Below, piece after piece: positions 21,446 to 33,445 of a stretch of 64,000 bases of DNA. Below the pieces are notes generated by a model. The model had not been told where the DNA came from. It saw only the letters and a program-made list of their open reading frames with translations, and made no database searches. This DNA comes from Meconema thalassinum (taxonomy: Eukaryota; Arthropoda; Insecta; Orthoptera; Tettigoniidae): assembly GCA_946902985.2 (NCBI GenBank), contig OX336393.1, positions 49,537,348 to 49,601,347 on the forward strand. The letters run 5' to 3'. Each line of letters starts with the position of its first letter. The stretch's first letter is position 1. A program made the position numbers and the translations under genes.

Positions 21446-22080
21446 GCTGCGGACTTGGCTACTTCAGTCTGTTCGCCGAGTCGAGATAGTGCGCGTAAAT
21501 ACTTGCACGTGGTCACTTGACTGCCTGAACAGGGAAACACGCCCAGTTCACGTCATCGGCTCTGCCGGACATGGGTAGCCAAGAAGCTGCGAGATCATTA
21601 GTCATGCCGTAGCCCTAGAAATGACAAGACTTGCTGCAATTAGTGCTGTGCTGCTCTGTGTACTGTTGCCTGTCATAAGCAGTTAAGAACTTATTAATTA
21701 TTTAATGAGATGAATACATTAACGAGCAATAAATAAACCGCGCTGTAGCATGTAACCGATAAGTCAGCCCGCTTCACTTGTAGGCCATACACAGCACTGA
21801 AGTTGGCGAGATAAGTTTGTAGATCTCCAGCCGGTTGTCTAAGTGAATATGCAAACTTATCAAATTTATATTTGATTGCCAAGATACTTGAGTGAGAATC
21901 TACTTGTCTAGTCCTCACAGGTTCTCCTCGCGTCTGAGTTATTATATATTACAACGAATGAAGACGTTGAAAATAGTTGTTCATTTGGTTAACCAAACAC
22001 CAAGTACTTTACATGAATATATACACTGGCATAAAGCCTATCTTGCTTGCCTCTGCAAAGCGTTACACAACATCTATATA
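21446..22080. other. Unassigned spacer
   Basis: No recognisable gene or element. Confidence 0.3.
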
Positions 22081-22641
22081 GCTATAGAGCATCCAGCGTT
22101 TAGAAAAGACTGTGGATCTTATGGGCTTTTACTTTTAACGGAACCCCCCCCCCCCCTACACTGGTTTTGTTACCTTACCTTTTATCATGAAGGAACTCTG
22201 AACATATATTTTTTTCGCCATAATAGCTTCCTACAATTATCTGCCAATTGATTACCTTTGTTATTGCATACGAGTATCGTTTATATTACGTCTTAGTGAT
22301 TTAACATTTTCGAGATTAGCACGCTGGAAAGAAGAGCCTCGTCCAGTGCTGCATGCTTGCCCGAAGTGGAGCACGTGCTCAGTTCCGCCGCCAACATAAG
22401 TTCTGAAGCACTATGCGTCTTTGGTATTATTGTTGTGTGTCTGTTTTGCAAAACTGCTCCTTTCTGTGCGTATTCTACTTTAGGTAGCTGCTGGGGTTGT
22501 GATGTCTCGCTAACTTATGAAAGGACAGTACTCGAAGCGGGTGAACATAACGTATGACGTCAGCGCTACCTTTGCCTAGAGTTAGCAACACTGTCGCCAT
22601 AAGGCTCCAAAGTCTTTTCTAAACGCTGGATGCTCTATAGC
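22081..22641. mobile_element. MITE with 35-bp terminal inverted repeats
   Basis: 22081-22115 (gctatagagcatccagcg...) is the reverse complement of 22607-22641 with one mismatch, and a weaker match continues inward. The 561-bp element has no transposase frame. It carries a run of cytosines near 22144-22156. The target duplication is not clear because the flanks are TA-rich. Superfamily unknown. Confidence 0.7.
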
Positions 22642-23590
22642 AGTAATGTTGAAGAAGAGCTGTCTTGTGGAGAGACAGCTTGCACACAGTGACCACAGGG
22701 TCTGAAGTATAATTGTTGAAGAAGAGGCAGGAGAGACCTAGACATGAGTTTAAATATTAGGTTAGTCCTGGTGGGGAGATGAGCCGAGCACTCTCGGGTC
22801 ATCCGAATGAAATTCACCAATAAGGATACATCTAATTTAGTTACAACCAGTAGGGAGTAAGGCTATGGAAAGGGAAGAACAACAGCCAATGACAATATGT
22901 TTTCTGGGCGTTGTCCGGGCGTGGTCTACTGGCGTCTTACTGATTTACTCGGGAGTCCTGTTTTCCAAGAAATATGGATGGACGAGGAGGAGGACTAACA
23001 AAGTTAGTCATGGCTGGCGACTCTCTGATTTTCTGAGCAGAGTTGACCAATATGTTGGTTCCAGCCTGGCGTTCTGGGAAGTCTCTATCAGAGCTGTGTT
23101 TTATGAGTAGCAATATATGTTCCTTTAAAGTAAACTACAAGAATTTACTCTTTGTGGGTTATGATGGACCCTAGGCTTGGCTGGGGTTTGGCTTACTACC
23201 TGGTAGTCAAGGAAATGTGTTCTATACATTTGAAGTTGTAACAGAGTGGGGCAGATGACCTCGTAGTTCCGCCCCTTAAAACAACAATAACTAACTAACT
23301 AAGAGTAACAGAATTCAGCCCTTGCGTTTCCAATGAATAAATCTAATAATAATACAATGACATACAAAACCCTAAAATAGTGGAAGACGCAGGCTGGTTC
23401 TGAATATTAAGTAGGTCGCTAGACAGGGTACATGACTGGCGTACGTTCATCAAGCACAGTTCTATGCACCCCTTGCGGGCAGCACTGCAATCACGTGTAC
23501 AACTGTGTTTACTTCCACTATCTCGACTCGGCGAAGAGACTTTAGGTACCATCGCAATCAGCACCTGGCAGCGAAAGTTGGAACTAGTAT
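22642..23590. other. Spacer with a SINE tail
   Basis: 23232-23302 carries a SINE-like 3' end (gatgacctcgtagttccgccccttaaaacaacaat) like those at 27254, 27590 and 47040. The rest shows no gene. Confidence 0.35.
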
Positions 23591-23923
23591 GAAAATGAAA
23601 ATCCACAGCCTGCTTCCAGTCTCCGACCGGGTCAGGAATGGAATGAATGAAGCCCCCATCTAGCGGCGAGGATATGAACTGTGCCGGCTGCCGAGGCCTG
23701 ACGCACTCCTCTGGGGCAATGATTAAATGAATGACATATGAAATGAAATGATAGTGGAGAGTGTTGCTGGAATGAAATTTTGACAGGGAAAACCGGAGTA
23801 CCCGGAGAAAAACCTGTCTGCCTCCGTTTTGTCCAGCACAGATCTCACATGGAGTTACCGGGATTTGAACCACGGACCCAGCGGTGAGAGGCCGGCGTGC
23901 TGCCGCCTAAGCCACGGAGGCTC
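23591..23923 (-). mobile_element. Full-length tRNA-derived SINE (Y type) with 12-bp duplication
   Basis: Flanked by tggaactagtat at 23579-23590 and 23924-23935. The minus strand starts at the right with gcctccgtggcttaggcgg (A box region) and ggttcaaatcccgg (B box). The body has ccggagaaaaacc (plus strand), and the 3' end is at the left. RNA polymerase III would drive it. Two further copies lie at 43417-43748 and 44853-45214, all in the same orientation. Confidence 0.8.
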
Positions 23924-23964
23924 TGGAACTAGTATATCGTTATCAAAATAACCTACAAATTTTA

Positions 23965-24350
23965 GCTTCCACAAGTGTAGTTAGATGAAGGTTCTTTTAC
24001 ATGCCATAAATCTATGACATGGGCCCGGCAGTTTTACTTCCCCTCCGTAGGAAGGCATACTGAGGGATTTTTAACGCTCTTAAAAATCCGACGATTTCCA
24101 CCGGGGTTGAACCCACGATATTGGGCATAGAAGCTCAGCATGCTACCAACTAGGGCACCGAAACCGCATTCAGAATGTTGGTGAACAAACATCACTTTGC
24201 TACAAATCCCCGGGTGAGAACCACCACCACATGGACAGAAGAAAGGGGTTGTTGTTGCTTGCGTTTGGGTCTTACTGGCATCGTTGTCATGTAACCCCAT
24301 GTATTTGTGTGTTTGTGTGATAACCTGTGTTATTGTGATGGTATTTGTAA
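23965..24350 (-). repeat. Degenerate SINE pieces of the V/U type
   Basis: 23965-24170 has the V-type head and body (ggcatactgagggatttttaacgctc, gggttgaacccacgat, gaagctcagcatgctaccaact). 24250-24350 resembles the U-type 3' part (tcatgtaaccccatgtat, gtgttattgtgatgg). Their order differs from the full copy at 20083, so these are two separate fragments or a rearranged copy. Confidence 0.5.
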
Positions 24351-24374
24351 ACTTGGTGATAGGTTAGGGTAGGC

Positions 24375-24615
24375 GTTCGACAGTGGTCTTACGTGAGGAA
24401 TCATCCCGGCATTTGCCTGCAGTACGAGTGTGAAACCATGGGAATCCACTTACGAGTTGGCTGACATGGGAATTCGAACCCTCCTCTTTACAGTTTTGCC
24501 TTTCAAGCTCCTCAGAACACAATTGAAATATCTTGGCAGAGCCGAGAATGGCAGCTGGACCTCCTGCCCGGCAGCCAAGAATGCTAGCCACTACACCACG
24601 AGGTGGTCGCTCTAT
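24375..24615 (-). repeat. tRNA-like SINE with the gcatttgcctg block
   Basis: It carries cccggcatttgcctgcagta, a minus-strand B box (ttcgaaccctcc near 24473) and a second tRNA-like stretch at 24570-24610 (ctagccactacaccacgagg). It may be two fused SINE pieces. Confidence 0.5.
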
Positions 24616-24989
24616 AGAGAGCTGTTCGACCCCCGGCAGTGAAACTGTGTTGCTGCTGATAAGCGTCAGAAGGTGGGCGCGCTTTCTATCGGTGCAGATT
24701 CTGCCTTCAAATTAGAGCGGTGTGCGAAGAACACATTCTCTCGTCCTTCACGAGTTACTGGACTGCTCTGTGCTACTTGCTTCATTGAGGTGCTAGGTAC
24801 ACATACGAGAGGCGTACTATATATTTTTACACTTTATATTTTGTACGTCCGGGCATGGTTCACATTTCACTTTTGAAGGTGGTGGTGTAACTGGTGTCTT
24901 GTTCCACCGTTTGGTAGCAGCACACGTACAGGATCCAACGAATGCACTCGCCATAGCCGACTTCATGGCTAAATTGAGACTGGTGTTGA

Positions 24990-25605
24990 GACAAGGCTCC
25001 ATTGCCATGAGTCATAAACGAAACAACAATCAATGCAATGGAAGCATAGGGGCAGTCCACCGCCTAAGAACTGTCGCACAGTGTCATCAGTTGGCAAGCG
25101 AATGGCGACAGTGTTCTGGGACACAAAGGGCATCATCCTCATTGACTGGCTGGAATTGGGGGCCACGATTAACAGTGCAGCATATGTGGCAACCCTTAAG
25201 CGCTTACGTCGTGCCATTCAAACTAAGTGGCCAGGAAGATTGGCTAAAGGTGTGCATCTGCAACATGACAATGCCCGCCCCCACAATAGCCGATAGAGCA
25301 CCACTGCCATTGATCAAATGGCATTCACGGTGCGTCCACACCACACCATACTCTCCCGACTAGGCACCAAGTGATTATCACCAGCGTGGTCGCCGCTTTG
25401 CAGAAATGGACACAGCTGTCTAGGGATCGGTACGTAGCACTCCGAAAGAATGGTTTCAGGAAGGTCTGGAGAGACTGACACATTGATGGCAAAAGTGCAT
25501 AAAGTTACAAGGAGATTATGTGGACGTAACAACTGATGTGTAATGTACTTCATTTGGGTAGAAAATAATAAAGTGCAAAACAATATAGTGCGCCCTTCGT
25601 ACAAG
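24990..25605 (+). pseudogene. Mariner-like transposase relic
   Basis: Frames around 25008-25440 give TKQQSMQWKHRGSPPPK, then MATVFWDTKGIILIDWLELG and LQHDNARPH (second catalytic aspartate present). A shifted frame gives TPYSPD-stop-APSDYH, where the family has SPDLAP. The first aspartate (DET region) is not visible, and an in-frame TAG and frameshifts are present. The sequence resembles mariner (DD34D) enzymes. Terminal repeats were not located. Confidence 0.7.
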
Positions 25606-25860
25606 CATCAATTGCCTGTGTCTGGATTTGTGATACTCGTCTGATCAGCTGTTGTTCCTTCTAGTCATTGGCTGCATGGCGCAACGGGAACGTTCTCGCC
25701 TGCTGTTCCCAAGGCTGCAGGATCGAATACTGAAGCAGTCAGTTGTTATTTCAGGGTGCTTAAATGCTAAGAAGTCGTGCCAGTAGATTTACTGACTCCG
25801 TGGCGTCTCTGATGGGTAAATTGCAGGTAAAGCCAAAACATTCTTCTTCTTCTTTCTTCG
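25606..25860. repeat. Possible SINE with tRNA-like head
   Basis: ggctgcatggcgcaacgggaacg (25668) followed by aggatcgaatactg resembles A and B boxes of a tRNA-like promoter. A run of ttctt near 25850 could be the tail. No duplication was found, so this is tentative. Confidence 0.3.
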
Positions 25861-25882
25861 ATTCGGCCAACTAGGGACCACA

Positions 25883-26860
25883 TCAGTTCAACTGTCTTTT
25901 ATTCCGAGCTCTAACTACCGCCCAGTGTTCCCGCATTCGTCTCCTGCGTTGTTCTTTTCTCTCTTGGGACCACGCCTTCCCAGTCTTCAGCTTCGGCTTT
26001 TCCTGGAAACCTTTGTGCGTACGTAGTTTTTCCTGAAGTGGAACACGCTCATGAATATCTTTAGGGGAAATTTCCATTTCACATAGATCTTTCTCAACTT
26101 CCGAGAACCATGCCCCTTTGGTTTTCTTATCTTGGAAGTACGTCAATATCCGTTTTGATATCCTGTCTGGGCTCATTCGTGTCACGTGGCCATAAAAGGC
26201 AATCCTTCTTTTTCGAATCGTGTCACTGATCTTCTCCACGTGCTTGTACAATTCGTGGTTGTGACGCCTTCTGTACTCGCTGTTTTCTTTCATGGGACCC
26301 AGGATTTTCCTCAAAATCTTCCTTTCTTTAGCCTCTAGTTTTTCCATTAGTCCTTTCTTGTTCATTATTAGACTCTCAGCCGCATACAGAGCCTCTGGTC
26401 GAATAAGAGTACAGTAATGTCTAATTTTGGCGTTTAAGGATATCGATCTCTTATTGTAGATGCCTTTAGTCAGGTTGTATGCTATTTCCATTTTATTAAT
26501 GCGTGACATGAAGGCTTCCTTCTCTGATAGGATAGGCTCTATCCATTCACCGAGGTATTCAAACTTTTCTGCCTTCTGAACATTTCCTAGTCCAACCTCC
26601 AGTTCCCTGGGTGCTAATTTTATGTTTGTCATGAATTGTGTATTCTCAAAGGAGATTTGAAGCCCAGCCTTCAGTGTTTGATTTTTCAGTTGGTTAAGTT
26701 GCTCTTCTGCCATATCAATGGAATTTGAAAAGATCACTAGATCATCTGCAAAGGCTAGACAGTCGATTGTAAGATTCATATACTTGTACCCTAGCCTTAC
26801 GCCATTTTCTACCCTTGAATTTTTCATTTCCTTTCGCCATTCTCGGATGACCTTTTCCAA
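25883..26860 (-). pseudogene. Non-LTR retrotransposon Y, long open reverse-transcriptase C-terminal half
   Basis: This 325-residue frame is uninterrupted, though 5'-truncated. Residues 1-24 are the end of palm block B (EKVIREWRKEMKN). The catalytic FADD is intact at residues 37-40 (LAFADDLVIFS). Further blocks are EKFEYLGEWIEP, KIRHYCTLIRPEALYAAESL and KLEAKERKILRKILGP, then RKRRIAFYGHVTRMSPDRISKRI. It ends with the basic RRRRMREHWAVVRARNKRQLN. The fingers domain and endonuclease are missing: the sequence stops near 26865 at a TTA run leading into a (TTTC)n field. It is a dead copy despite the open frame. The family differs from X, W and Z. Confidence 0.8.
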
Positions 26861-26864
26861 AACA

Positions 26865-26950
26865 CATTATTATTATTATTATTTCATCGTACTTTCTTTC
26901 TTTCTCTCTTTCTCTTTCTTTCTTTCTTTCTTTCTTTCTTTCCTTCCTTC

Positions 26951-26985
<35 letters not shown>

Positions 26986-27214
26986 TCCTTCCTTCATTTC
27001 TTTCTTTCTTTCTCTCTTTCTTTCTTTCTTCCTTTCTTTCTTTTTTCTTTCTTTCTTTCTTTCTTTCATTCTTTCTTTCCTTCCTTCTTTCCTTCCTTCC
27101 TTTCTTTTTCTCTTTCTTTCTTTCTTTCTTTCCTTCCTTCCTTCCTTCCTTCCTTTCTTTCTTTCTTTCTTCCTTTCTTTCTTTCTTTCTTCCTTTCTTC
27201 CTTTCTTACTTTTT

Positions 27215-27250
<36 letters not shown>

Positions 27251-27358
27251 TCCAGGGGCCGATAACCTAGATGTTAGGTCCCTTAAAACAACAATTATCA
27301 TCATCATCATTTCTTTCTTCCTTTCTCCCTTTCTTTCTTTCTTCCTTTCTTACTTTTT

Positions 27359-27394
<36 letters not shown>

Positions 27395-27471
27395 TCCTTC
27401 CTTCCTTCCTTTCTATCTTTCTTTCTTCCTTTCTTCATTTCTTTCTTTTTTATTTCTTCCTTCCGTCCTTC

Positions 27472-27504
<33 letters not shown>

Positions 27505-27546
27505 TTTCTTCCTTTCTTTCTTTTTTCTTTCTTCCTTCCTTCCTTC

Positions 27547-27585
<39 letters not shown>

Positions 27586-27695
27586 TCCAGGGGCCGATAA
27601 CCTAGATGTTAGGCCCCTTAAAACAACAATTATCATCATCATCATTCCTTTCTTTCTTTCTTTCTTTCTTTCCTTCCTTCCTTTCTTTCTTTCTG
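26865..27695. repeat. (TTTC)n/(TTCC)n microsatellite field with two SINE tails
   Basis: 26888-27252, 27311-27588 and 27646-27695 are nearly pure TTTC/TTCC repeats. Between them 27254-27310 and 27589-27645 carry the same sequence, ccaggggccgataacctaga followed by tgttagg and (atc)n. The spacing is about 336 bp, so the microsatellite plus tail was duplicated once in tandem. Long frames through the field (serine, phenylalanine and leucine one way; lysine, glutamate and arginine the other) are artefacts. Confidence 0.85.
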
Positions 27696-27946
27696 GTGTA
27701 TCTCATAGCGTATTGTCACCGCGGCTTCCAAGGAATGTAGTGGCCAAAGTGGCATTCCGTGGTTTATCACTTCTACTCCAAGAAATTGCTATGATAGTTC
27801 CATCTTGAGCCCACGGCCACCTCCTTGCAAATCTTAGCCTCAATTTACAATACAAACACTGCTACAGCCAGCACAATTACACAGGTTGTACACAGCTATG
27901 AAGATTGTAGTTTTGGGGTTCTGTATTGACGCTTTTATTGATGTTT

Positions 27947-28372
27947 GAGTCTTCAGTCTTTTGACTGGTTTGATGCAGCCCTCCATGCCTCCCTGTCCTG
28001 CGCTAATCGTTTAATCTCTACATAGCTACCACACCCTACATCCGAGGCAATCTATTTAACATATTCTAACCTTGGTCTACCACTACAGTTCTTGTCCTCG
28101 ACCCTTCCTTCCATAACTAAGCTTGCTATTCCTGGGTGTCTTAGTTTGTGTCCTACCAACCTATCTCTTCTCGTCATTAGCAGTCGCCAGAAACATCTCT
28201 CCTCTCCCACTCGTCTTAATACCTTTTCATTTGTAACTCTATCTACCATCTGGTATTCATCATTCTCTTGTAACACCACATTTCAAACACTTCATTTATC
28301 CTCTCTTTTGCTGCCCCAATAGTCGAAGTTTCACTTCTATAGAGCGCCATACTCCAGACAAAGGCTTTAATT
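27947..28372 (-). pseudogene. LINE X copy 3, 3' end
   Basis: It matches the end of LINE X: the plus strand opens with gagtcttcagtcttttgact, and a minus-strand frame at 28052-28279 gives VDRVTNEKVLRRVGEERCFW, LVGHKLRHPG and EGRVEDKNCSGRPRLEYVK. It is 5'-truncated near 28372, at acaaaggcttt. Confidence 0.8.
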
Positions 28373-28946
28373 CTGTATTTAATATTCGATATTTATTAGT
28401 TAATAAGCTAATTATAAAACAGTTTGTTCAATTAGAGCACAACGCTAGCTGAGGGAGGCCACATATTAGACAGAAACATGCACCAAAATTAGACAGCCTG
28501 GAATAATGTGTTGTTAATTATTGCACAAGTACACTGGATCACTTGACCACGATGAACCAAAGCTCCTAAATGAATGTGGCATGTCTGCGTTGTCTTGGGT
28601 TATCCTGGTTGCCTGTGGTTTGCGCCGCTGTTGCACGCACCTGGGCCGGCGATAAAAGTGTTATGACAGCAATAAAGTCGTGAGGTAAGTTTAATGTCAC
28701 CACATCCCGCCATTGCGGTTCGAATATCAGAGGAACATCAAGATTAATAAAAACTCTATTGAAATTCACCGGTGTATAACCATTGCAGTGCCACTTCCAG
28801 ACTGAACATAGGCCACCCGATAAAAGTTATGAAAAGGCTTTCTAACCGAGGACTTAGAGGGCTGACAGACAAGAACGCTATCCACTAGACCACGAGGCAG
28901 TCACCCAACAGAAGAGATTAGAGCTCAGATATTTAGGAAAAAACAT
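28373..28946. other. Unassigned spacer with a tRNA-like scrap
   Basis: 28855-28905 resembles a minus-strand tRNA-like head (aagaacgctatccactagaccacgagg). The rest shows no gene. Confidence 0.3.
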
Positions 28947-29011
28947 ATTTTTAGCCTCATTTCATTTATGAAAAAATAGGCTTATGAGTAGAGCCCTGCG
29001 CGGGTAGACAA

Positions 29012-30483
29012 AACGTTATCTGCATCCGCCCCGCATCCGCACGGCTGTTATCCGCATCCACCCCGCATCCGCACGGCTGTTATCCGCATCCGCCCCGCAT
29101 CTGCACGGCTGTTATCCGCATCCGCCCCGCATCTGCACGGCTGTTATCCGCATCCGCCCCGCATCTGCACGGCTGTTATCCGCATCCGCCCCGCATCTGC
29201 ACGGCTGTTATCCGCATCCGCCCCGCATCTGCACGGCTGTTATCCGCATCCGCCCCGCATCTGCACGGCTGTTATCTGCATCCGCCCCGCATCTGCACGG
29301 CTGTTATCCGCATCCGCCCCGCATCTGCACGGCTGTTATCCGCATCCGCCCCGCATCTGCACGGCTGTTATCCGCATCCGCCCCGCATCTGCACGGCTGT
29401 TATCCGCATCCACCCCGCATCCGCACGGCTGTTATCCGCATCCGCCCCGCATCTGCACGGCTGTTATCTGCATCCGCCCCGCATCCGCACGGCTGTTATC
29501 CGCATCCACCCCGCATCCGCACGGCTGTTATCCGCATCCGCCCCGCATCTGCACGGCTGTTATCCGCATCCGCCCCGCATCTGCACGGCTGTTATCTGCA
29601 TCCGCCCCGCATCCGCACGGCTGTTATCCGCATCCGCCTCGCATCCGCACGGCTGTTATCCGCATCCGCCCTGCATCCGCATGACTGTTATCCGCATCCG
29701 CCCCACATCCGCACGGCTGTTATCCGCATCCGCCCCGCATCCGCACGGCTGTTATCTGCATCCGCCCCGCATCCGCACGGCTGTTATCCGCATCCGCTCC
29801 TCATCCGCACGACTGTTATCCGCATCCGCCCCACATCCGCACGGCTGTTATCTGCATCCGCCCCGCATCCGCACGGCTGTTATCTGCATCCGCCCCGCAT
29901 CCGCACGGCTGTTATCTGCATCCGCCCCGCATCCGCATGACTGCTATCCGCATCCGCCCCGCATCCGCACGGCTGTTATCTGCATCCGCCCCGCATCCGC
30001 ACGGCTGTTATCTGCATCCGCCCCGCATCCGCACGGCTGTTATCTGCATCCGCCCCGCATCCGCACGGCTGTTATCCGCATCCGCCCCGCATCCGCACGG
30101 CTGTTATCCGCATCCGCCCCGCATCCGCACGGCTGTTATCTGCATCCGCCCCGCATCCGCACGGCTGTTATCTGCATCCGCCCCACATTCGCATGACTGT
30201 TATCCGCATCCGCCCCGCATCCGCACGGCTGTTATCTGCATCCGCCCCGCATCCGCACGGCTGTTATCTGCATCCGCCCCGCATCCGCATGACTGTTATC
30301 CGCATCCGCCCCGCATCCGCACGGCTGTTATCTGCATCCGCCCCGCATCCGCACGGCTGTTATCTGCATCCGCCCCGCATCCGCACGGCTGTTATCTGCA
30401 TCCGCCCCGCATCCGCACGGCTGTTATCCGCATCCGCCCCGCATCCGCACGGCTGTTATCTGCATCCGCCCCGCATCCACGCG
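29012..30483. repeat. 32-bp minisatellite, about 46 copies
   Basis: The unit is ccgcatccgccccgcatctg followed by cacggctgttat. It repeats every 32 bp with few changes. Copies before about 29640 mostly read gcatctgcacgg and ttatccgc. Copies after about 29700 mostly read gcatccgcacgg and ttatctgc. A catgactgtt variant appears near 29679, 29936, 30192 and 30287. Because 32 is not a multiple of three, the open frames of 115-215 residues across it (ASAPHPHGCYLHPPRIRT) are artefacts, not genes. Confidence 0.95.
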
Positions 30484-30705
30484 ACTTTTACAATAATATT
30501 TTCAATGTGTTGCTTTATACTTTATCTTTTAGACATTTGAGCAGCAAGTCTGTACAGTATGTCATGTGCCTATATCTAAAATGAATGTTACACAGCCAGA
30601 ATTGTAACCCTTTTCAGTTCGGAGTGTTGATTATGCTTAATGACATAATTTGAATGGGATTAGCGTGAACCATCATGTTACATTTGTCATGAAAACCCAT
30701 AGCGG

Positions 30706-32113
30706 AACAAGAAGTTCCGTGACGAACTAAAGAGCCTACTTTTCTTAAAATTTAAGATTCATGCCAATCTATATAGACCTATCTAGAAAAATAGAGAAAT
30801 TAAGTTGGTAATATCGAAATTTCTAATTAGTTCGAAATATACCTGTAGCCTAATAGAACACTACAGTTGGCAGCCCTGCTGACTGAATATATTCTTAGTC
30901 CCATCTCTTAAGATACAGAATACAATATTTGGTTGAAGTCCAATGGATAGCATGGACGTTACATGCAGTTAAGACATTGGATCTATCAGCGCGCGTAAAA
31001 TCATGCTGGCAACAATGTCACGCATGCGTTGGTCAGCAATAATCTGAAATATTATGATATCTTGCTGTGCCAATTTTGGATGAAATCCATTTGTTAGTAT
31101 AGAAGTTACATGTATTTGAAAATTGGACCTATCAACAGGCTTAGAGTCATGTTGGCAGCACTGACGTATATTAGTTTCTCATAATGAATCTAGAATGTTA
31201 GGTACTATACTTGTGCAAATTTTAAAGCTGTTGGCTTACATACTTTCTGATATATTAATATTTGGGTAAAAAATAGAGACAGCATTTATTAACAGTTGGC
31301 AGCCTTGGTTGCTCTTAAGAATAAGCATAGTCATATCTGTTACGGTACACATAGCACATAGGAAATTTGGTTGAAATCCAATTGATATTATAGAAGTTAC
31401 ATGTATTTAAAAATTGGTCTTATCAGCAGTCTTAGAATCATGTTGGTAGCACTGATGTACATAAGTTACTCCAAATTAATTTAGAATGTCAGGTACTATA
31501 CGTGTGCATAGTTTAAAGCTGTCGGCTTGCATACTTTCAGATATATTGGTATTTGGATAAAAGAATAGAGATAACATTTATTGACAGTTGGCAGCCCTGG
31601 TGGCTCGTACGAATACGCCCAGTCATATCTGTTTATGAACACATATTACATACAATATTTGGTCGAAATCCAATTGATAGTATAGAAGTTATAAGCATTT
31701 AAAATTAGACCTATCAGCAGGCTTAGAATCATTTTGGCAACACTGCCATGCATGGCCTCCTGGAAATTTAACTGAAATATTATTACCTATACGTGTGCCA
31801 ATTTTGAAATAGCTCCCATTCATACCTTCCAAGATATCCAAAATGGAGCTCAAATTTCAATTGCGATTTTTCAGCAGTTGGTAGCACTGACATAATTTTC
31901 AAATATGGCCGTGAGATATTCAGGTATAGATCTTTACTCCTACCAAGTTTCGTTTCGATTCCTGCAGCCGTTTAGGAGTTGATAGGGGGGGGGGGGGACA
32001 CACACACAGCCAGACAGTCAGAAGGACAGACAGACAGACACACACACATTTGCCCGATCTCATAAGACTACTTTTTCCTCATTTTTGCAAAATGTGAAAA
32101 GTAGGCTAAAAAA
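30706..32113 (-). mobile_element. Helentron-like element, family B'
   Basis: It is the inverted homologue of 18029-19450. It begins on the left with the hairpin gaagttccgtgacgaacttc-like end and aagagcctacttttc, and contains ggcagccctg units. It finishes with a poly-G and CA/GACA microsatellite (31987-32050) and the stem-loop ctcataagactactttttcc ... gaaaagtaggctaaa. It lies in the hAT-like element. Confidence 0.6.
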
Positions 32114-33445
32114 TTATGTATGTCATAAACATCCGGGCCCTAGTAAGGAAGAGTGGCGGGGGGGGGGGGGGGAATTGTGCGCACTTAAGCAGTTATGAAT
32201 ACAGGAGCCTTAGTAACTCTATATTCGATGTGCAGAAACAAATTTAATTCAAAAATGAATTTGGTGGACTATAATTCGAAATCTCGCAAATATGCATTTG
32301 CGCACGATTACCCACCCTGCAGGATAATCATGCGCATGGGTTGGGAAATTGTGCGCATGGGGATGAGTGTTGGAAAGCCATACTGATACAATGCGAATTG
32401 GCAGAAACTTGCACTGTGCATTAACATTAGAATATTGCAATGCTTTTTACAAAAGCATAACAATGCAATGAACTAAAATTCTGCAGTTTTGGATATTAGA
32501 ATAAAATATCTTCGTTTCGTCAAACTTGAACTCGAACCGTCTGACAAGCTTTGTGGGCGTTAAGCCATAAAATAATTTTGCCTATGTCAAAAGGTATTCG
32601 GATAATTATGACTCCATTTCGTTGGTAAAACAGCTTTATGGACTAGACGAGGTGGAGCAAGACAATTTTGCAGCAACTGCTTTGGTAGGATTGACTGGGG
32701 AATGTTGAAACTTCTCCCCACTTTTCCTCCCATCATCCCTAATTGCACGTCGAGATTTCGGCACATTTTCTGCTGGGTAAGAGTTTTTCTCCGTTTTCCG
32801 CGTATAATTTTTTGGCATCTGGAGAACAAACACGAAATATTTTGCCATTAATATCGCGTTGTATTTGTATTTTTAGTAGGGCCTACTTGTATCGTAAATA
32901 CGATCTGCGCACCATACCCCACTCTGTTTTTAAAACGTAACTTACTGAAACCCAGTAAACTAATCTATTATATTTAAAAATAAATACATGCAAAACCACT
33001 GTACATACTGGCATTTAAAACTACATTTAATTTTAAGTAATTGGATCACAACTGTAGGCTTACCTTCTTATTTGCTGGCTACAGAAAAAAACATGCAACG
33101 TGTTAAGTTTCTTCATCGAAGCCTCCGGTTATCACATAGCGACTGGCACCATGCTGACTGTCCCAATCTGATAGGTACGATGACAGATTTAGGGTAGCAG
33201 TGAACTGAGTTGCTAGTTGTATTACCAACTCGAAAAACATGCATTGGTGCGCACGATTACCCGCTGCGCACAATTACCCAACTTTCCCCATGATATTCAA
33301 CAAGTTCGGATTGTATTCTAAAAACTATCCGCAAATTTACTCCAAACATTATCCGCAGCTTATCCGCTATCCGCAAAGACATGCAAAGTATATCCGCATG
33401 GCGAAAAATGTTGCGGATATCCGCGGATATCCGCATCCATGCAGG
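32114..33445. other. Right arm of the hAT-like element, possibly holding another insert
   Basis: A poly-G run (32157-32171) leads into aattgtgcgcactt. Near 33265-33290 the inverse motif gcgcacaattacccaactttcccc appears, and tgcgcacgattaccc occurs at both 32300 and 33248. These could be the ends of a further nested element. 33320-33445 returns to atccgc-rich hAT subterminal sequence. No gene. Confidence 0.35.

Noticed and set aside
23343..23873. 176-residue minus-strand frame
   Set aside because: It lies over a tRNA-derived SINE; the similar frames at 43298-43699 and 44804-45151 are the same SINE translated.
24899..25363. A 154-residue intact gene on the plus strand
   Set aside because: The mariner motifs appear in other frames of the same DNA; this frame has none.
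26718..27645. Long serine/phenylalanine/leucine and lysine/arginine/glutamate frames
   Set aside because: They come from (TTTC)n microsatellite on either strand.
29681..30584. Open frames of 115-215 residues with repeated ASAPHPHGCYLHPPRIRT
   Set aside because: They are translations of a 32-bp tandem repeat that cycles through all three frames. No start context, no family resemblance.
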